In this document: positions 1 to 10,492 of the stretch, one piece after another
Position numbering within the stretch: the first letter of the stretch is position 1
Layout: each line of letters begins with the position of its first letter
Source of the DNA: an uncultured Bacteroidota bacterium
Lineage (GTDB): Bacteria; Bacteroidota; Bacteroidia; Bacteroidales; P3
DNA length: 64,000 nucleotides
Direction of reading: 5' to 3'
Assembly: GCA_902788805.1 (NCBI GenBank)
Contig: CADALO010000012.1
Location: 124,001-188,000 of the forward strand
The notes under the pieces: generated by a model
Databases searched by the model: none
What the model saw: only the letters and a program-made list of their open reading frames with translations
What the model was told of the DNA's origin: nothing
Made by a program: the position numbers and the translations under genes

Positions 1-351
1 GCCGTATTGCCGGGTCTCTCGCGTTCCGGAAGCACCATCGCCACAGGACTGCTGCTGGGCAACAAGAAAGAACGTATGGCGCAGTTCTCGTTCCTGATGG
101 TCATACCTCCCATCCTCGGCGAGGCACTGCTCGATATGAAAGACCTTATCGGAGGCGAAGCCGCAGCCGAGGGCGCATCGACAGCTATCGGCACACTGCC
201 ACTGATAGTGGGCTTCCTTGCCGCCTTTGTCGTAGGCTGTATGGCCTGCAAATGGATGATCGACATCGTCAAGAAAGGCAAACTCATCTGGTTCGCAATC
301 TATTGCGCAGTGGTCAGCCTGCTGGTCATCATACTTCCCTACTTATTCTGA
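1..351 (+). CDS. uppP: Undecaprenyl-diphosphate phosphatase UppP (3' part only)
   Basis: The reading frame is open from the first base and ends at TGA 349-351, so the N-terminal part lies outside the window. The visible 116 residues begin inside the family motif [10 protein letters not shown], the phosphate-binding signature of BacA/UppP, followed by hydrophobic segments typical of the last membrane helices. UppP is an inner-membrane enzyme that removes one phosphate from undecaprenyl diphosphate so the lipid carrier can be reused for peptidoglycan and polysaccharide synthesis. Its stop is four bases before the truB start, so the two are probably co-transcribed, as in other Bacteroidota where uppP, truB and queA are neighbours. 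Confidence 0.93.
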   Translation, partial: AVLPGLSRSGSTIATGLLLGNKKERMAQFSFLMVIPPILGEALLDMKDLIGGEAAAEGASTAIGTLPLIVGFLAAFVVGCMACKWMIDIVKKGKLIWFAIYCAVVSLLVIILPYLF

Positions 352-355
352 CACG

Positions 356-1201
356 ATGGCCGAGAAAGCCGGAATTGTCATTGCCGTCGACAAGCCACGC
401 CAGTGGAGTTCCTTTCAGGTAGTCAACAAACTGAAATGGCATATCAAGCGCACCTTCGGGCTTAAGAAATTCAAGATAGGCCACGCCGGAACGCTCGATC
501 CGCTTGCCAGCGGACTGCTGCTCGTATGCGTAGGTAGCGCCACAAAGCAGATAGAACAGCTGCAGGCAGGCATCAAAGAGTACAGCGGCACAATGGTGCT
601 CGGCGCCACCACGCCCTGCTACGACCTGGAACAGGCCATTGACCGCCTCTACCCCACCCGGCACATCACTGAAGAGCTGATTGAAAAGACCCGGCAACAG
701 TTTGTGGGCGACATCGAGCAGGTGCCGCCGATGTTCTCGGCTGTCAAGATCGATGGCCAACGAGCCTATATCTCCGCCCGCGACGGCGAAGCAGTAGCCA
801 TCGAGCCTAAGACGGTGACAATCTACAACTTCGTCATCACCGCTTTCCGCCAAGGCACACAAACCCAAAGCGAAGTCGCCGAACCGACAACCGAGTGTCC
901 ACGCCCCTTGGCAAACGACTCGCAAAACTCAAGCCGCAATCCGCAGCTCTACCGCAACCCACAAGGTGAGGTGCCCGAGGGACTGCCGCAGATTGACTTC
1001 CGAATCACCTGCAGCAAAGGCACTTACATACGCAGCATTGCCCGCGACTTTGGCCTGGCACTGGGCAGCGGAGCCTTCCTCAGCGACCTGCGCCGCGAGT
1101 GTATAGGCGACTACACGCTGGCCGATGCACTGGCTCTCGACGACATTGAGAGCGTCATCACCGCCGACAACCCCTGTTACAGCCTCCTTGGTCAAATTTG
1201 A
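356..1201 (+). CDS. truB: tRNA pseudouridine(55) synthase TruB
   Basis: Converts U55 of tRNAs to pseudouridine in the T-psi-C loop. The 281-residue product has the family signature GHAGTLDPLASGLLLV at about residues 42-57, with the catalytic aspartate at D48, and the second conserved block GTYIRSIARDFG near residue 223. Between these lies a stretch of about 45 residues (roughly 165-210), rich in Q, N, T, E and P, that looks like a low-complexity insertion into the catalytic domain and is not something I expect in the core family. The ATG at 356 sits four bases after uppP. The downstream neighbour expected in this lineage, queA, is displaced by an opposing gene. Confidence 0.95.
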   Translation: MAEKAGIVIAVDKPRQWSSFQVVNKLKWHIKRTFGLKKFKIGHAGTLDPLASGLLLVCVGSATKQIEQLQAGIKEYSGTMVLGATTPCYDLEQAIDRLYPTRHITEELIEKTRQQFVGDIEQVPPMFSAVKIDGQRAYISARDGEAVAIEPKTVTIYNFVITAFRQGTQTQSEVAEPTTECPRPLANDSQNSSRNPQLYRNPQGEVPEGLPQIDFRITCSKGTYIRSIARDFGLALGSGAFLSDLRRECIGDYTLADALALDDIESVITADNPCYSLLGQI

Positions 1202-1233
1202 CCATCAATGGACATCACAGAAGTGTTGTTTCA

Positions 1234-2331
1234 TTAGATGTTTGGCTTTTCAACACTTCCATCTGCATTCACAACGACATATTTTATGTAACTAAATGCC
1301 GATAATATATTAATCGGTTCTTCTGTGCTGAAAGAATAGTGCTCACATTTCTCTGCCAAATCACCATATCCTATATCTTCTCCTGTAACATTGCAAAACC
1401 GCTTCTTTCTATACCTTCCATACTCTTGTTTCTCCACCGAACAGAATCTACAATTCTTGCAAGGAATCCCATGTAGTGCGGCAACGGCTTTCATCGCCAA
1501 AACAGGTGCTTTGTCGGAATAGTCTATTGCAAAATGTATCTCGCGTTTGGAACCTCGCCAAATCCTTGTTCCATATTTAGAACAAGATTGATTATGGAAC
1601 AAATACACAACACTTCCGTCATCCTTCCATACAATAGCTTTGATTTCTTTCTTGTCTAACGATTCGCTGGTCTTCCTATTGCGGTTCTTAAAGTTATAAA
1701 ACCTAACAGTTATTCCGTTTCCCATATCGCCCTCGACAAGACGGTCAAAGTTCAATGGATGTTCCTCAACATCATAGTCCAATGGAATTTCTATCTCTAT
1801 TATTCGAACACCTGAATTCTTTTTTTCTGTACTACAAGGATGGGTTACCTTAACCTCAATGAAAATCGGGTCGCTTGAGCATTTGCTTCTTTCCAACAAG
1901 ACATCTGATCGGAAACGGTCGTACTCTTTTCCGTCCTTTGTCTTTTCCTCGACTCTAATTATGTCATAGCCGCATTCCTTCAAATCCCACCAATACATTT
2001 CGCGCTGTTTGCAATAAATGCGATTGTCTAATCCGCACAATTCTTTACCACAGGTTTTCTCGACATTAAATCCAATCATATAACGCTCTGACTGCTTCAT
2101 TTGCTGCTGAATACGCTGTTTTGTATATTCGTGAAGAAAAGTCTCTCTATTAAACGAATGTTCTTTTCCTGGATCAATATGTCGAAAATGAACTCGAATT
2201 CGAGAGTCTTCACCTCCTGCCAGACACATTCTGCCTCCACAAGTCAAGCATTTGTACTCTTGATGTTTAACAGCATTGATTGCTAAAACTATTTTGTTGT
2301 CAACGTCATAAGCAGCAGGATGCAGTATCAT
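1234..2331 (-). CDS. CoiA-like competence/PD-(D/E)xK nuclease-domain protein
   Basis: A 365-residue protein resembling the CoiA-like family. From the N-terminus: a short beta region; a zinc-ribbon-like CLTCGG (28-33); the HFRH motif (48-51); H67 and K71 of the ExxxHxxxK-type helix; and a nuclease core with D143 (RSDV) followed by E159-x-K161 in FIEVKVTHP, a good PD-(D/E)xK pattern. The C-terminus has a further Cys-rich cluster (CKNCRFC ... CEHY). I place the start at the ATG at 2331, because the upstream TTG at 2358 would lie inside the -7 promoter element. The gene is clearly more AT-rich than truB and queA, runs against them, and holds the only CATG in the window, all suggesting recent acquisition. 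The family is linked to DNA processing; the role here is unknown. Confidence 0.72.
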   Translation of the reverse strand: MILHPAAYDVDNKIVLAINAVKHQEYKCLTCGGRMCLAGGEDSRIRVHFRHIDPGKEHSFNRETFLHEYTKQRIQQQMKQSERYMIGFNVEKTCGKELCGLDNRIYCKQREMYWWDLKECGYDIIRVEEKTKDGKEYDRFRSDVLLERSKCSSDPIFIEVKVTHPCSTEKKNSGVRIIEIEIPLDYDVEEHPLNFDRLVEGDMGNGITVRFYNFKNRNRKTSESLDKKEIKAIVWKDDGSVVYLFHNQSCSKYGTRIWRGSKREIHFAIDYSDKAPVLAMKAVAALHGIPCKNCRFCSVEKQEYGRYRKKRFCNVTGEDIGYGDLAEKCEHYSFSTEEPINILSAFSYIKYVVVNADGSVEKPNI

Positions 2332-2355
2332 TTCAAAAGGGTTTAAAAACAAATG

Positions 2356-2363
2356 CAAAAGTA
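2356..2363 (-). promoter_or_regulatory. -7 promoter element of the CoiA-like gene
   Basis: Read on the minus strand this is TACTTTTG, matching the Bacteroidota TAnnTTTG consensus, about 25 bases before the ATG at 2331. It is the main reason for rejecting the upstream TTG start. Confidence 0.55.
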
Positions 2364-2675
2364 CGAATTTTTTCTTGATGCTGAAAATTTTATATTGCCT
2401 TTCAAAACACTATTCTCATCCGTACTTCATTTTTTCTCGTTATACTTCAAAGCCAAAGACCTATTCCACTCTTCCAAAACGCGTACTGTTTCCACCCAAA
2501 CCTGTAATACTAATGACTTCCGTTGGAGTTACAACTCTCATTTCTTCAGTCTTGGTCCCACCTGACACATTGGCAAGATGGTCTTCAAAAGCATAGGCAG
2601 CCAAGGTGCCACCCCTTTATTTTTCATCCGTATCAGGGTGCATTTTGAGAGGGACCAACACTGGTTGTTGTCCGC

Positions 2676-2748
2676 TTGTTGTCCGCTTGATGTCCGCTTG
2701 TTGTCCGCTTTAAAAGCGGACAACAAGCGGACATCAAGCGGACAACAA
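2676..2748. repeat. Giant hairpin 1: 36-bp perfect arms of 11-base GTTGTCCGCTT-type units
   Basis: The left arm 2676-2711 pairs perfectly with 2713-2748 around a single central base (2712). Each arm is made of tandem 11-base units close to GTTGTCCGCTT, one carrying GATGTCC instead. The element sits in the 640-base gap between the divergently transcribed CoiA-like gene and queA. The same element recurs at 24350-24440, and a sequence variant at about 56711-56813. The rest of the gap (2364-2675 and 2749-2882) shows no gene that I can support. Confidence 0.9.
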
Positions 2749-2882
2749 TAGGGTGAAAAGGCAGTGGTTTTCGGGCGGAAAGTGATTGCCGAAAATGTTA
2801 AAAGCCGTCAAGTTAGGTTTATATATATATCCCTATATTCCTGTATTTTACGTCTTAAAATCGAACAAAAATGTTAAAAAAC

Positions 2883-2913
2883 TTGACAAACGGTTTAAAA
2901 TTTCGTATCTTTG
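2883..2913 (+). promoter_or_regulatory. queA promoter
   Basis: TTG at 2883-2885 and TATCTTTG at 2906-2913, separated by 20 bases, match the Bacteroidota -33/-7 consensus. Transcription should start near 2920, so the queA start cannot be upstream of that. Confidence 0.7.
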
Positions 2914-2970
2914 CAAAATTCGATCCTCGAAAAACAACAATTCAATATGATAAATACCCTTTATTCCACA

Positions 2971-4026
2971 ATGAAACTGTCGCAATTCAAGTTTAACCTT
3001 CCCAAGGACTTGATTGCCGAGAAACCTTCGAGACAACGCGACGAGGCCCGTCTGATGGTCATCGACCGCAAGACGCAGACCGTTGAGCACAAGCTCTTTA
3101 AAGACCTCATCAACTATGTAGACACCGACGACGTGGTGGTGGTGAACAACACAAAGGTGTTTCCTGCCCTGCTGAAAGGCGAGAAAGAGAAGACCGGAGC
3201 GCAAATCAACGTGTTCCTTCTCAGAGAGTTGAACCCTGAGACACGCCTTTGGGACGTTGTCGTAGACCCTGCTCGCAAGATCAGGATTGGCAACAAACTG
3301 TATTTTGGCGACAGCGACGCACTTGTGGCTGAAGTGATTGACAACACCACATCGCGTGGGCGTACCATCCGTTTCCTTTACGACGGCTCGCACGAGGAGT
3401 TTATCAAGATAATCAAAGGTATGGGCCAGACCCCGCTGCCCGACGACATCCGCGCCCTGCGCGACATTACCAACGAGGACAAGGAGCGCTACCAGACCAT
3501 TTACGCCAAGGAAGAAGGCGCCGTGGCTGCCCCCGCCGCAGGCCTGCACATCAGCCGCGAGCTGATGAAGCGCTTCGAGATCAAAGACGTGAAGTGGGCA
3601 GAGCTTACGCTGCACGCCGGCATCGGCAACTTCAAGGCCATCGAGGTCGAGGACCTCAGCAAACACCGTATGGACTCGGAAGAAATGCACATCGGTGACG
3701 AGTGCTGCAATATGATCAACGAGGCAAAACGCACCGGACACAAGGTGTGCTGCATCGGCACCACGACAATGAAGGCTATAGAGACCGCCGTCACCATTCC
3801 CGGCAAGGTGAGCCCCTATGACGGATGGAGCAACAAGTTCATCTTCCCGCCCTACGACTTCACCATTGCAGATATGATGGTAACGAACTTCCATCCTTCG
3901 ATGTCTTCGATGTTCATTATGGTTTCAGCTTTCGCAGGTCCCGAGTTCCTGATGCAGTGCTACCAGACAGCCATCAAGGAAAAGTATAAATGGGGCACCT
4001 ACGGAGATGCAATGCTGATTTTGTAG
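2971..4026 (+). CDS. queA: S-adenosylmethionine:tRNA ribosyltransferase-isomerase QueA
   Basis: Transfers and isomerises the ribosyl moiety of S-adenosylmethionine onto preQ1 in tRNA to give epoxyqueuosine, the penultimate step of queuosine synthesis. The 351-residue product starts [20 protein letters not shown], the usual QueA N-terminus, and carries conserved blocks such as [20 protein letters not shown] near residues 175-194, which is family-typical. An in-frame ATG at 2947 would add eight residues; I prefer 2971 because it begins exactly at the conserved family start. The gene has its own promoter, a consequence of being separated from truB by the CoiA-like gene and a hairpin repeat. Confidence 0.95.
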   Translation: MKLSQFKFNLPKDLIAEKPSRQRDEARLMVIDRKTQTVEHKLFKDLINYVDTDDVVVVNNTKVFPALLKGEKEKTGAQINVFLLRELNPETRLWDVVVDPARKIRIGNKLYFGDSDALVAEVIDNTTSRGRTIRFLYDGSHEEFIKIIKGMGQTPLPDDIRALRDITNEDKERYQTIYAKEEGAVAAPAAGLHISRELMKRFEIKDVKWAELTLHAGIGNFKAIEVEDLSKHRMDSEEMHIGDECCNMINEAKRTGHKVCCIGTTTMKAIETAVTIPGKVSPYDGWSNKFIFPPYDFTIADMMVTNFHPSMSSMFIMVSAFAGPEFLMQCYQTAIKEKYKWGTYGDAMLIL

Positions 4027-4028
4027 AG

Positions 4029-4159
4029 GGAAGTGATAAGGGAGTGAATGAGGAGTGAAAGGGGAGTGAAAGAGGAGTGAAAGAGGAGTGAAAGAGGAGT
4101 GAAAGAGGAGTGAAAGAGGAGTGAAAGAGGAGTGAGAGAGGAGTGAGAGGGACAATACT
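4029..4159 (+). repeat. Tandem 11-base array (GGAGTGAAAGA) with conserved GGGACAATACT end
   Basis: About ten head-to-tail copies of an 11-base unit GGAGTGAAAGA, the outer ones degenerate, fill the space after queA. The array ends in GAGGGACAATACT (to about 4159). The same end joined to the same unit appears inverted at about 33376-33395. The array lies 75 bases before rarA and contains no plausible gene. Confidence 0.9.
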
Positions 4160-4232
4160 CTTTCTCTGCTTGATTCTCATCTTTGTTTGAAGAATCCTAT
4201 CTACCGTTTTAAGTATCAAAAACATCGATTTT

Positions 4233-5486
4233 ATGACTCCATTGGCAGAACTGCTGCGTCCCACGACGCTGGACAACTACATAGGCCAACAGCATCTTGT
4301 AGGGCCAGGGGCCGTGTTGCGTACACTGATAGAGAGCGGCAAGATTCCGTCGATGATATTCTGGGGACCTCCAGGCATCGGCAAGACTACGCTGGCTATG
4401 ATTATCAGCAACACTCTTGGACGGCCGTTCCACACGCTCAGCGCCATCAGCAGCGGCGTGAAGGAGGTGCGCGAGGTCATTGAGCAGGCCAAGCAGGAGG
4501 AGGGCTCGATACTGTTCATCGATGAGATTCACCGCTTCAACAAGTCGCAGCAGGATTCGCTGCTCGGAGCCGTGGAGCGCGGCACCATCACCCTGATAGG
4601 CGCCACTACCGAGAACCCTTCGTTCGAGGTCATTTCCGCTTTGCTTTCGCGCTGCCAGGTGTATATCCTCAAGGAGTTTGGCAAGGCCGAGATGGAACAG
4701 CTCATTGCAAGCGCCGTTGCACACTATGCATCGCAGGGGCGCAAGATCGATGTGCGCGAAAACGAAGCACTTCTGCGCATCAGCGGCGGCGATGCCCGCA
4801 AGCTGCTCAACGCCTTTGAACTGGTGGTGAACCGCGACAGCGAGAATGATGTGGTTATCGACAACAGCAAGGTTGTGTCGGTCATACAGCAGAACCTGGC
4901 CTTCTACGACCGCCAGGGCGAGATGCACTACGACATCATCAGCGCATTCATCAAGTCGATGCGCGGCAGCGACCCCAACGGAGCCGTCTATTGGCTGGCG
5001 CGGATGATTGAAGGCGGCGAGGATCCTGTCTTCATTGCCCGACGGATGCTGATTTTTGCCAGTGAGGACATCAGCAACGCCAACCCCAACGCCCTGCTTA
5101 TGGCCAACGCCTGCTTCGAGGCCATCACTAAGATAGGCTATCCTGAATGCCGCATAACTCTCTCGCAATGCGCCATCTACTTAGCCAACAGCGTTAAGAG
5201 CAACAGCACCTATATGGCCCTTGCCAATGCACAGCAGGCCATTCGTCGCACGGGCGACCTGCCTGTGCCGCTGCACATCCGCAATGCGCCAACCAAACTG
5301 ATGAAGGATTTGGGCTACAGCGACGGCTATAAATACGCCCACGACTATGCCGGCAACTTTGCCGAGCAGGAGTATCTGCCCGACGCACTGCGTGGCACAA
5401 AGTTCTACGAGCCTGGCGACAACGCACGAGAGAACGAGACTCGCAAGTTGCTGCAATGGCGATGGAAAGGAAAATACGGGTATTAA
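4233..5486 (+). CDS. rarA: Replication-associated recombination protein RarA (MgsA)
   Basis: AAA+ ATPase acting at stalled replication forks, related to clamp loaders and to eukaryotic WRNIP1/Mgs1. In 417 residues it shows Walker A GPPGIGKT (45-52), Walker B ILFIDEIH followed by RFNKSQQD (93-108), sensor-type GATTENPSFEV (123-133), and the arginine-containing SALLSR (135-140). The C-terminal part matches the family's tetramerisation region (MRGSDPNGAVYWLARM). The next gene starts four bases after the stop, so they are likely co-transcribed. The ATG at 4233 directly precedes the conserved N-terminus. Confidence 0.95.
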   Translation: MTPLAELLRPTTLDNYIGQQHLVGPGAVLRTLIESGKIPSMIFWGPPGIGKTTLAMIISNTLGRPFHTLSAISSGVKEVREVIEQAKQEEGSILFIDEIHRFNKSQQDSLLGAVERGTITLIGATTENPSFEVISALLSRCQVYILKEFGKAEMEQLIASAVAHYASQGRKIDVRENEALLRISGGDARKLLNAFELVVNRDSENDVVIDNSKVVSVIQQNLAFYDRQGEMHYDIISAFIKSMRGSDPNGAVYWLARMIEGGEDPVFIARRMLIFASEDISNANPNALLMANACFEAITKIGYPECRITLSQCAIYLANSVKSNSTYMALANAQQAIRRTGDLPVPLHIRNAPTKLMKDLGYSDGYKYAHDYAGNFAEQEYLPDALRGTKFYEPGDNARENETRKLLQWRWKGKYGY

Positions 5487-5490
5487 TCTG

Positions 5491-6063
5491 ATGATTACCG
5501 ACAAGAAAACATACAAGGAATATGTGTTTCAAGACCTCAAAGCATACGAGGTCGAGAAGCTTACACTATACAAGTGGTGCTGGATGGATTGCCTAAGATT
5601 CCAACTGAGGCTGAGGCGTATAGAATATCTCTACAACACTATGAGCCGCAACCCATTGCGCAAGATAAGATGGTTTATACTCGAGACAATAAACCATCGG
5701 CTTGCAACGCGACTGGGCTTCTCAATTCCTAAAAATGTTTTCGGGCCCGGCCTATGCATTGTCCATTACGGAACGATAGTGGTGAACCCTGCCGCACGCA
5801 TTGGTCGCAATTGCCGCATTCATCCTTCGACAAGCATAGGCGACTACGATGGCGTGCCGACTCTTGGCGACTATGTGTATATCGGTCCAGGAGCAAAGCT
5901 GTTTGGCAACATAACCATCGGCGACAATGTGGCAATAGGTGCCAATTCGGTGGTGAACAACTCGTTTGGAAGCAATGTCACCATCGCCGGCGTTCCGGCT
6001 CGGATAATTAATGATATCGGCGCCCTTGAACAGCGCGTTTTCCCAAAAACCATTCGATCTTAA
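5491..6063 (+). CDS. Serine O-acetyltransferase-like left-handed beta-helix protein
   Basis: A 190-residue acetyltransferase with a helical N-terminal part and a C-terminal hexapeptide-repeat beta-helix (about residues 85-175). Visible repeats include IVVNPAARIGRNCRIHPS, IGPGAKLFGNITIGDNVAIG and NVTIAGVPARI. The arrangement resembles short CysE-type enzymes often found with cell-surface polysaccharide genes; full-length cysteine-biosynthetic CysE is longer. The acceptor is therefore uncertain (serine or a sugar). The start at 5491, four bases after rarA, is preferred over an upstream in-frame start inside rarA. Confidence 0.75.
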   Translation: MITDKKTYKEYVFQDLKAYEVEKLTLYKWCWMDCLRFQLRLRRIEYLYNTMSRNPLRKIRWFILETINHRLATRLGFSIPKNVFGPGLCIVHYGTIVVNPAARIGRNCRIHPSTSIGDYDGVPTLGDYVYIGPGAKLFGNITIGDNVAIGANSVVNNSFGSNVTIAGVPARIINDIGALEQRVFPKTIRS

Positions 6064-6073
6064 ACCGTTGTAT

Positions 6074-7861
<1,788 letters not shown>

Positions 7862-7863
7862 TT

Positions 7864-9261
7864 TCAGAAGTTGCACTTGACAAGAGCGCAGATGCGGTGA
7901 TTGGGAACTTGCCGCAAGTTGGCGTTGTTGGCAACAGTACCGTCGGGCTGAAGGTCGCCGTATGTGACGGCAGTCAATTCATATTCAAGACCGATATTGA
8001 AAGCCTTGGTGTTGAAGCTTACCGAAGGCGCAATACGGTATATGGAGTTGATGTTGTTCACACCCTTCTTGGTGTAAACAAAGCCTGCAACAGGCTTACC
8101 TGTTGTGGCATCCGTCATCAACTGGCCATCGGCCAAGCCAAGATTTTTGTGGTAACCCAAGAAAAGATTGGCGCGCCAGCGACGTCCGTACGACATATTC
8201 AGGTATGATACCGATGCTGTAAGCGGTTGGTATTGGAAGCTTGAGCCGTCGGCAACGAAGGCATATCCGCTTCCTGGAATCGTCAGATGACCAAGGTTTT
8301 GAGCCAAGACAGTGTACATTTTGAGATCGAACTTGCCTTGCATAAACTGAATAACTGCCATTGGCGAGAAGGAATGGCAGTCGCCACGGAACCGGACATC
8401 CGTACTCATACTTACAGGACCGGAGACTCCTGGCATTGTATATGGAACCGTATATAGCTGACTGACGGTAAGTCGGTTGTAATCCACACCGATTTGAGCT
8501 CGCCAATGCTCCGAATCGTATGCCATACCAAAGAAGAGTTCCGGCAGGATGGCATCGTTGGCATATTTGGCACTCTCACCGTCAGGTCCTGGAGAGGTGT
8601 ACTGGTACTGCCACAAGGCCGAGACGGTAAAACGGAATGCCTTTGGCGTACTTATTGAATAACTCACCTGAGGTGTACGGCTGTGCGCACGGAACGGGGC
8701 TCCTGCCGCCATTCCAAGCACATCGGGGATGAAGGACAGCGGATGCCAGTTCTGGCCAATGGTGAGCGACTGTCCGTATCGGCCTCCGCGCGTCAGTTGC
8801 AGATACGCCAAACGGAGACGCAGCACGGTATTGTTTGTCCCGAAACCGGCAAAGTCCGCTTCCAGCTTACCGTTGGAGGACTGCCATAACCATATTCCTG
8901 GCCCGTTCAAATTCAATCCAAAGCGGCTGCTGAGTGCCAGCAAATGAGCCTGCGGCACCGCGTTGCGGTCAAAGCGAAGGTCTGTGCCCTCGGGGGCCGT
9001 AACACCGTTGCCGATAAGGGCGGCTTCTTCTTCGGGCGTTATGTTCCAGTCCTCGTCATAAGGAATCATCAAGTATTCGCCGCCACAGGATGTTATCGTC
9101 CTGCGACTGTCGAAGTTCAGATAATTGCGGATGAAACCATAAGGCGTAACCGTAACCTTCTGCGGCTTTTCTGGTTTCACTTTATCAGCCGGCTTTTCCT
9201 GCCCCATTGACTGCAGGGGCAGGAAAGCAACAGCCATAAACAAAAAATATCTAACTTTCAT
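7864..9261 (-). CDS. Outer-membrane beta-barrel protein, DcaP-like porin
   Basis: A 465-residue secreted protein: signal peptide MKVRYFLFMAVAFLPLQSMG, a short Lys/Pro-rich linker, then VTPYGFIRNYLNFDSR, a start pattern I associate with DcaP-like porins of Bacteroidota. Alternating aromatic strands follow, ending in CALVKCNF with the terminal Phe usual for outer-membrane barrels. The ATG (9261-9259) shares one base with the stop of the upstream transporter gene (TAATG), so translation is coupled. It probably supplies outer-membrane entry for the substrate of the adjoining inner-membrane transporter. Family assignment is from memory of the pattern and is moderately sure. Confidence 0.68.
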   Translation of the reverse strand: MKVRYFLFMAVAFLPLQSMGQEKPADKVKPEKPQKVTVTPYGFIRNYLNFDSRRTITSCGGEYLMIPYDEDWNITPEEEAALIGNGVTAPEGTDLRFDRNAVPQAHLLALSSRFGLNLNGPGIWLWQSSNGKLEADFAGFGTNNTVLRLRLAYLQLTRGGRYGQSLTIGQNWHPLSFIPDVLGMAAGAPFRAHSRTPQVSYSISTPKAFRFTVSALWQYQYTSPGPDGESAKYANDAILPELFFGMAYDSEHWRAQIGVDYNRLTVSQLYTVPYTMPGVSGPVSMSTDVRFRGDCHSFSPMAVIQFMQGKFDLKMYTVLAQNLGHLTIPGSGYAFVADGSSFQYQPLTASVSYLNMSYGRRWRANLFLGYHKNLGLADGQLMTDATTGKPVAGFVYTKKGVNNINSIYRIAPSVSFNTKAFNIGLEYELTAVTYGDLQPDGTVANNANLRQVPNHRICALVKCNF

Positions 9262-10460
9262 TATAAAGCAAACAGAACCAGCAACTGCGCTGTGAATATG
9301 CGCAAGAACATTGTTAGCGGATAAACGGTGGCATAGCCCGTGTTGGGCAGCTTGCAGCCTTCGGGAGCCATATTGTTGGCAAAGGCCAGCGTCGGCGGGT
9401 CGGTGTGGCTGCCGCCAATGAAACCCATAAGGGTGTAGTAGTTGATTTTCAACACCAGTCGGCCGAAGGTGGCGACAATAAGCGGTGGCACAACGGTAAT
9501 GATGAATCCATAGAGAATCCACATATATCCGCCAGCCTGGATGGTGCTCACGAAACTTGATCCTGCGCCGAGACCGACACCTGCAAGGAAAAGTGCGATG
9601 CCCACTTCACGCAGCATCCACACACCGTGGCTGTCGGTGAACTCGGTGGTGAACCAGCCTTTCTTGACACCAAGCCAGCTTCCCACCAGTGCCGCGACAA
9701 GCGGGCCACCGGCAAGACCAAGTTTGACAGGTGCCGACATTCCGACAGGAATGGGGATAGAGCCTAAAACTATGCCTAATGCTATAATCACGAATATCGG
9801 AATCAGGTTGACCTTGTGACGCATAGCTGCGGTGGTAGCCTGCTTCTCGGCCTGGGGCTGCACCGTTTCGTCACTCGATGGCTCGTTCTTTAGGTCGATG
9901 CGGCAAAGAGGACGCAACACGATACAAGTCAGAATCATACCCACCACAGCAAGCGGATAGGCCACAGCATAGCCGTTTGCCAACCGGTCGGCAGCAGCCT
10001 CCATACCAAGGTCACGCACCGTCTGTTGGGCAGCCGACAAGCCCGGCGTGTTGGTGATAGCACCTGTATAAACGCCCGCCATATCAGTCAGTTCCTCGCC
10101 GGCCAGCTTGGCGATGACAACGGTGATAACGACGCCCAAGGCCACATTGACCAGAGCCATCAGATTCATAGCCAAGCCGCCCTTCTTGAAAGACTTGAAG
10201 AAGCCCGGACCTACCTGGAGGCCGACAGCCGTGACAAACAGAATCAAGCCAAACTCCTTGATGATGTGAAGCATATCGTGATTGCAGCTCACGCCAAAAG
10301 CACTCAGGATAATGCCAACAAAAAGCACCCACGTAATGCCAAGCGAAATGCCCTTGACCTTAAACTTTCCCAAAAACAATCCAGCGAAAATGGACACCGA
10401 CAACATCAGTACGGTACACCCTACGCCGCCGTTAGTTAAAAGAGTTACAAACCAGTTCAT
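9261..10460 (-). CDS. AspT/YidE/YbjL-type antiporter, short form without RCK domains
   Basis: Inner-membrane protein of 399 residues with two homologous hydrophobic halves, as in the AspT/YidE/YbjL family of amino-acid exchangers. In the first half FGLILFVTAVGLQVGPGFF and TGAITNTPGLSAAQ are visible; in the second GIALFLAGVGLGAG and FIGGSHTDPPTLAFA. Family members are usually near 550 residues because two RCK_C-type domains separate the halves. Here only a polar linker of about 30 residues (RIDLKNEPSSDETVQPQAEK onward) remains. Lying downstream of arcC and arcB and coupled to a porin gene, it may exchange citrulline or ornithine; that substrate is inference. Confidence 0.82.
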   Translation of the reverse strand: MNWFVTLLTNGGVGCTVLMLSVSIFAGLFLGKFKVKGISLGITWVLFVGIILSAFGVSCNHDMLHIIKEFGLILFVTAVGLQVGPGFFKSFKKGGLAMNLMALVNVALGVVITVVIAKLAGEELTDMAGVYTGAITNTPGLSAAQQTVRDLGMEAAADRLANGYAVAYPLAVVGMILTCIVLRPLCRIDLKNEPSSDETVQPQAEKQATTAAMRHKVNLIPIFVIIALGIVLGSIPIPVGMSAPVKLGLAGGPLVAALVGSWLGVKKGWFTTEFTDSHGVWMLREVGIALFLAGVGLGAGSSFVSTIQAGGYMWILYGFIITVVPPLIVATFGRLVLKINYYTLMGFIGGSHTDPPTLAFANNMAPEGCKLPNTGYATVYPLTMFLRIFTAQLLVLFAL

Positions 10461-10492
10461 TTAGTTCAACTATAAAGATTTACTACAAAATG

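Noticed and set aside
2676..2748. Interpretation of the giant hairpins as transcription terminators
   Set aside because: All three lie between divergent gene starts, not at gene ends, and no U-run follows the arms.
2911..2970. Upstream TTG start for QueA
   Set aside because: It lies within the -7 promoter element, and the conserved QueA start is at 2971.
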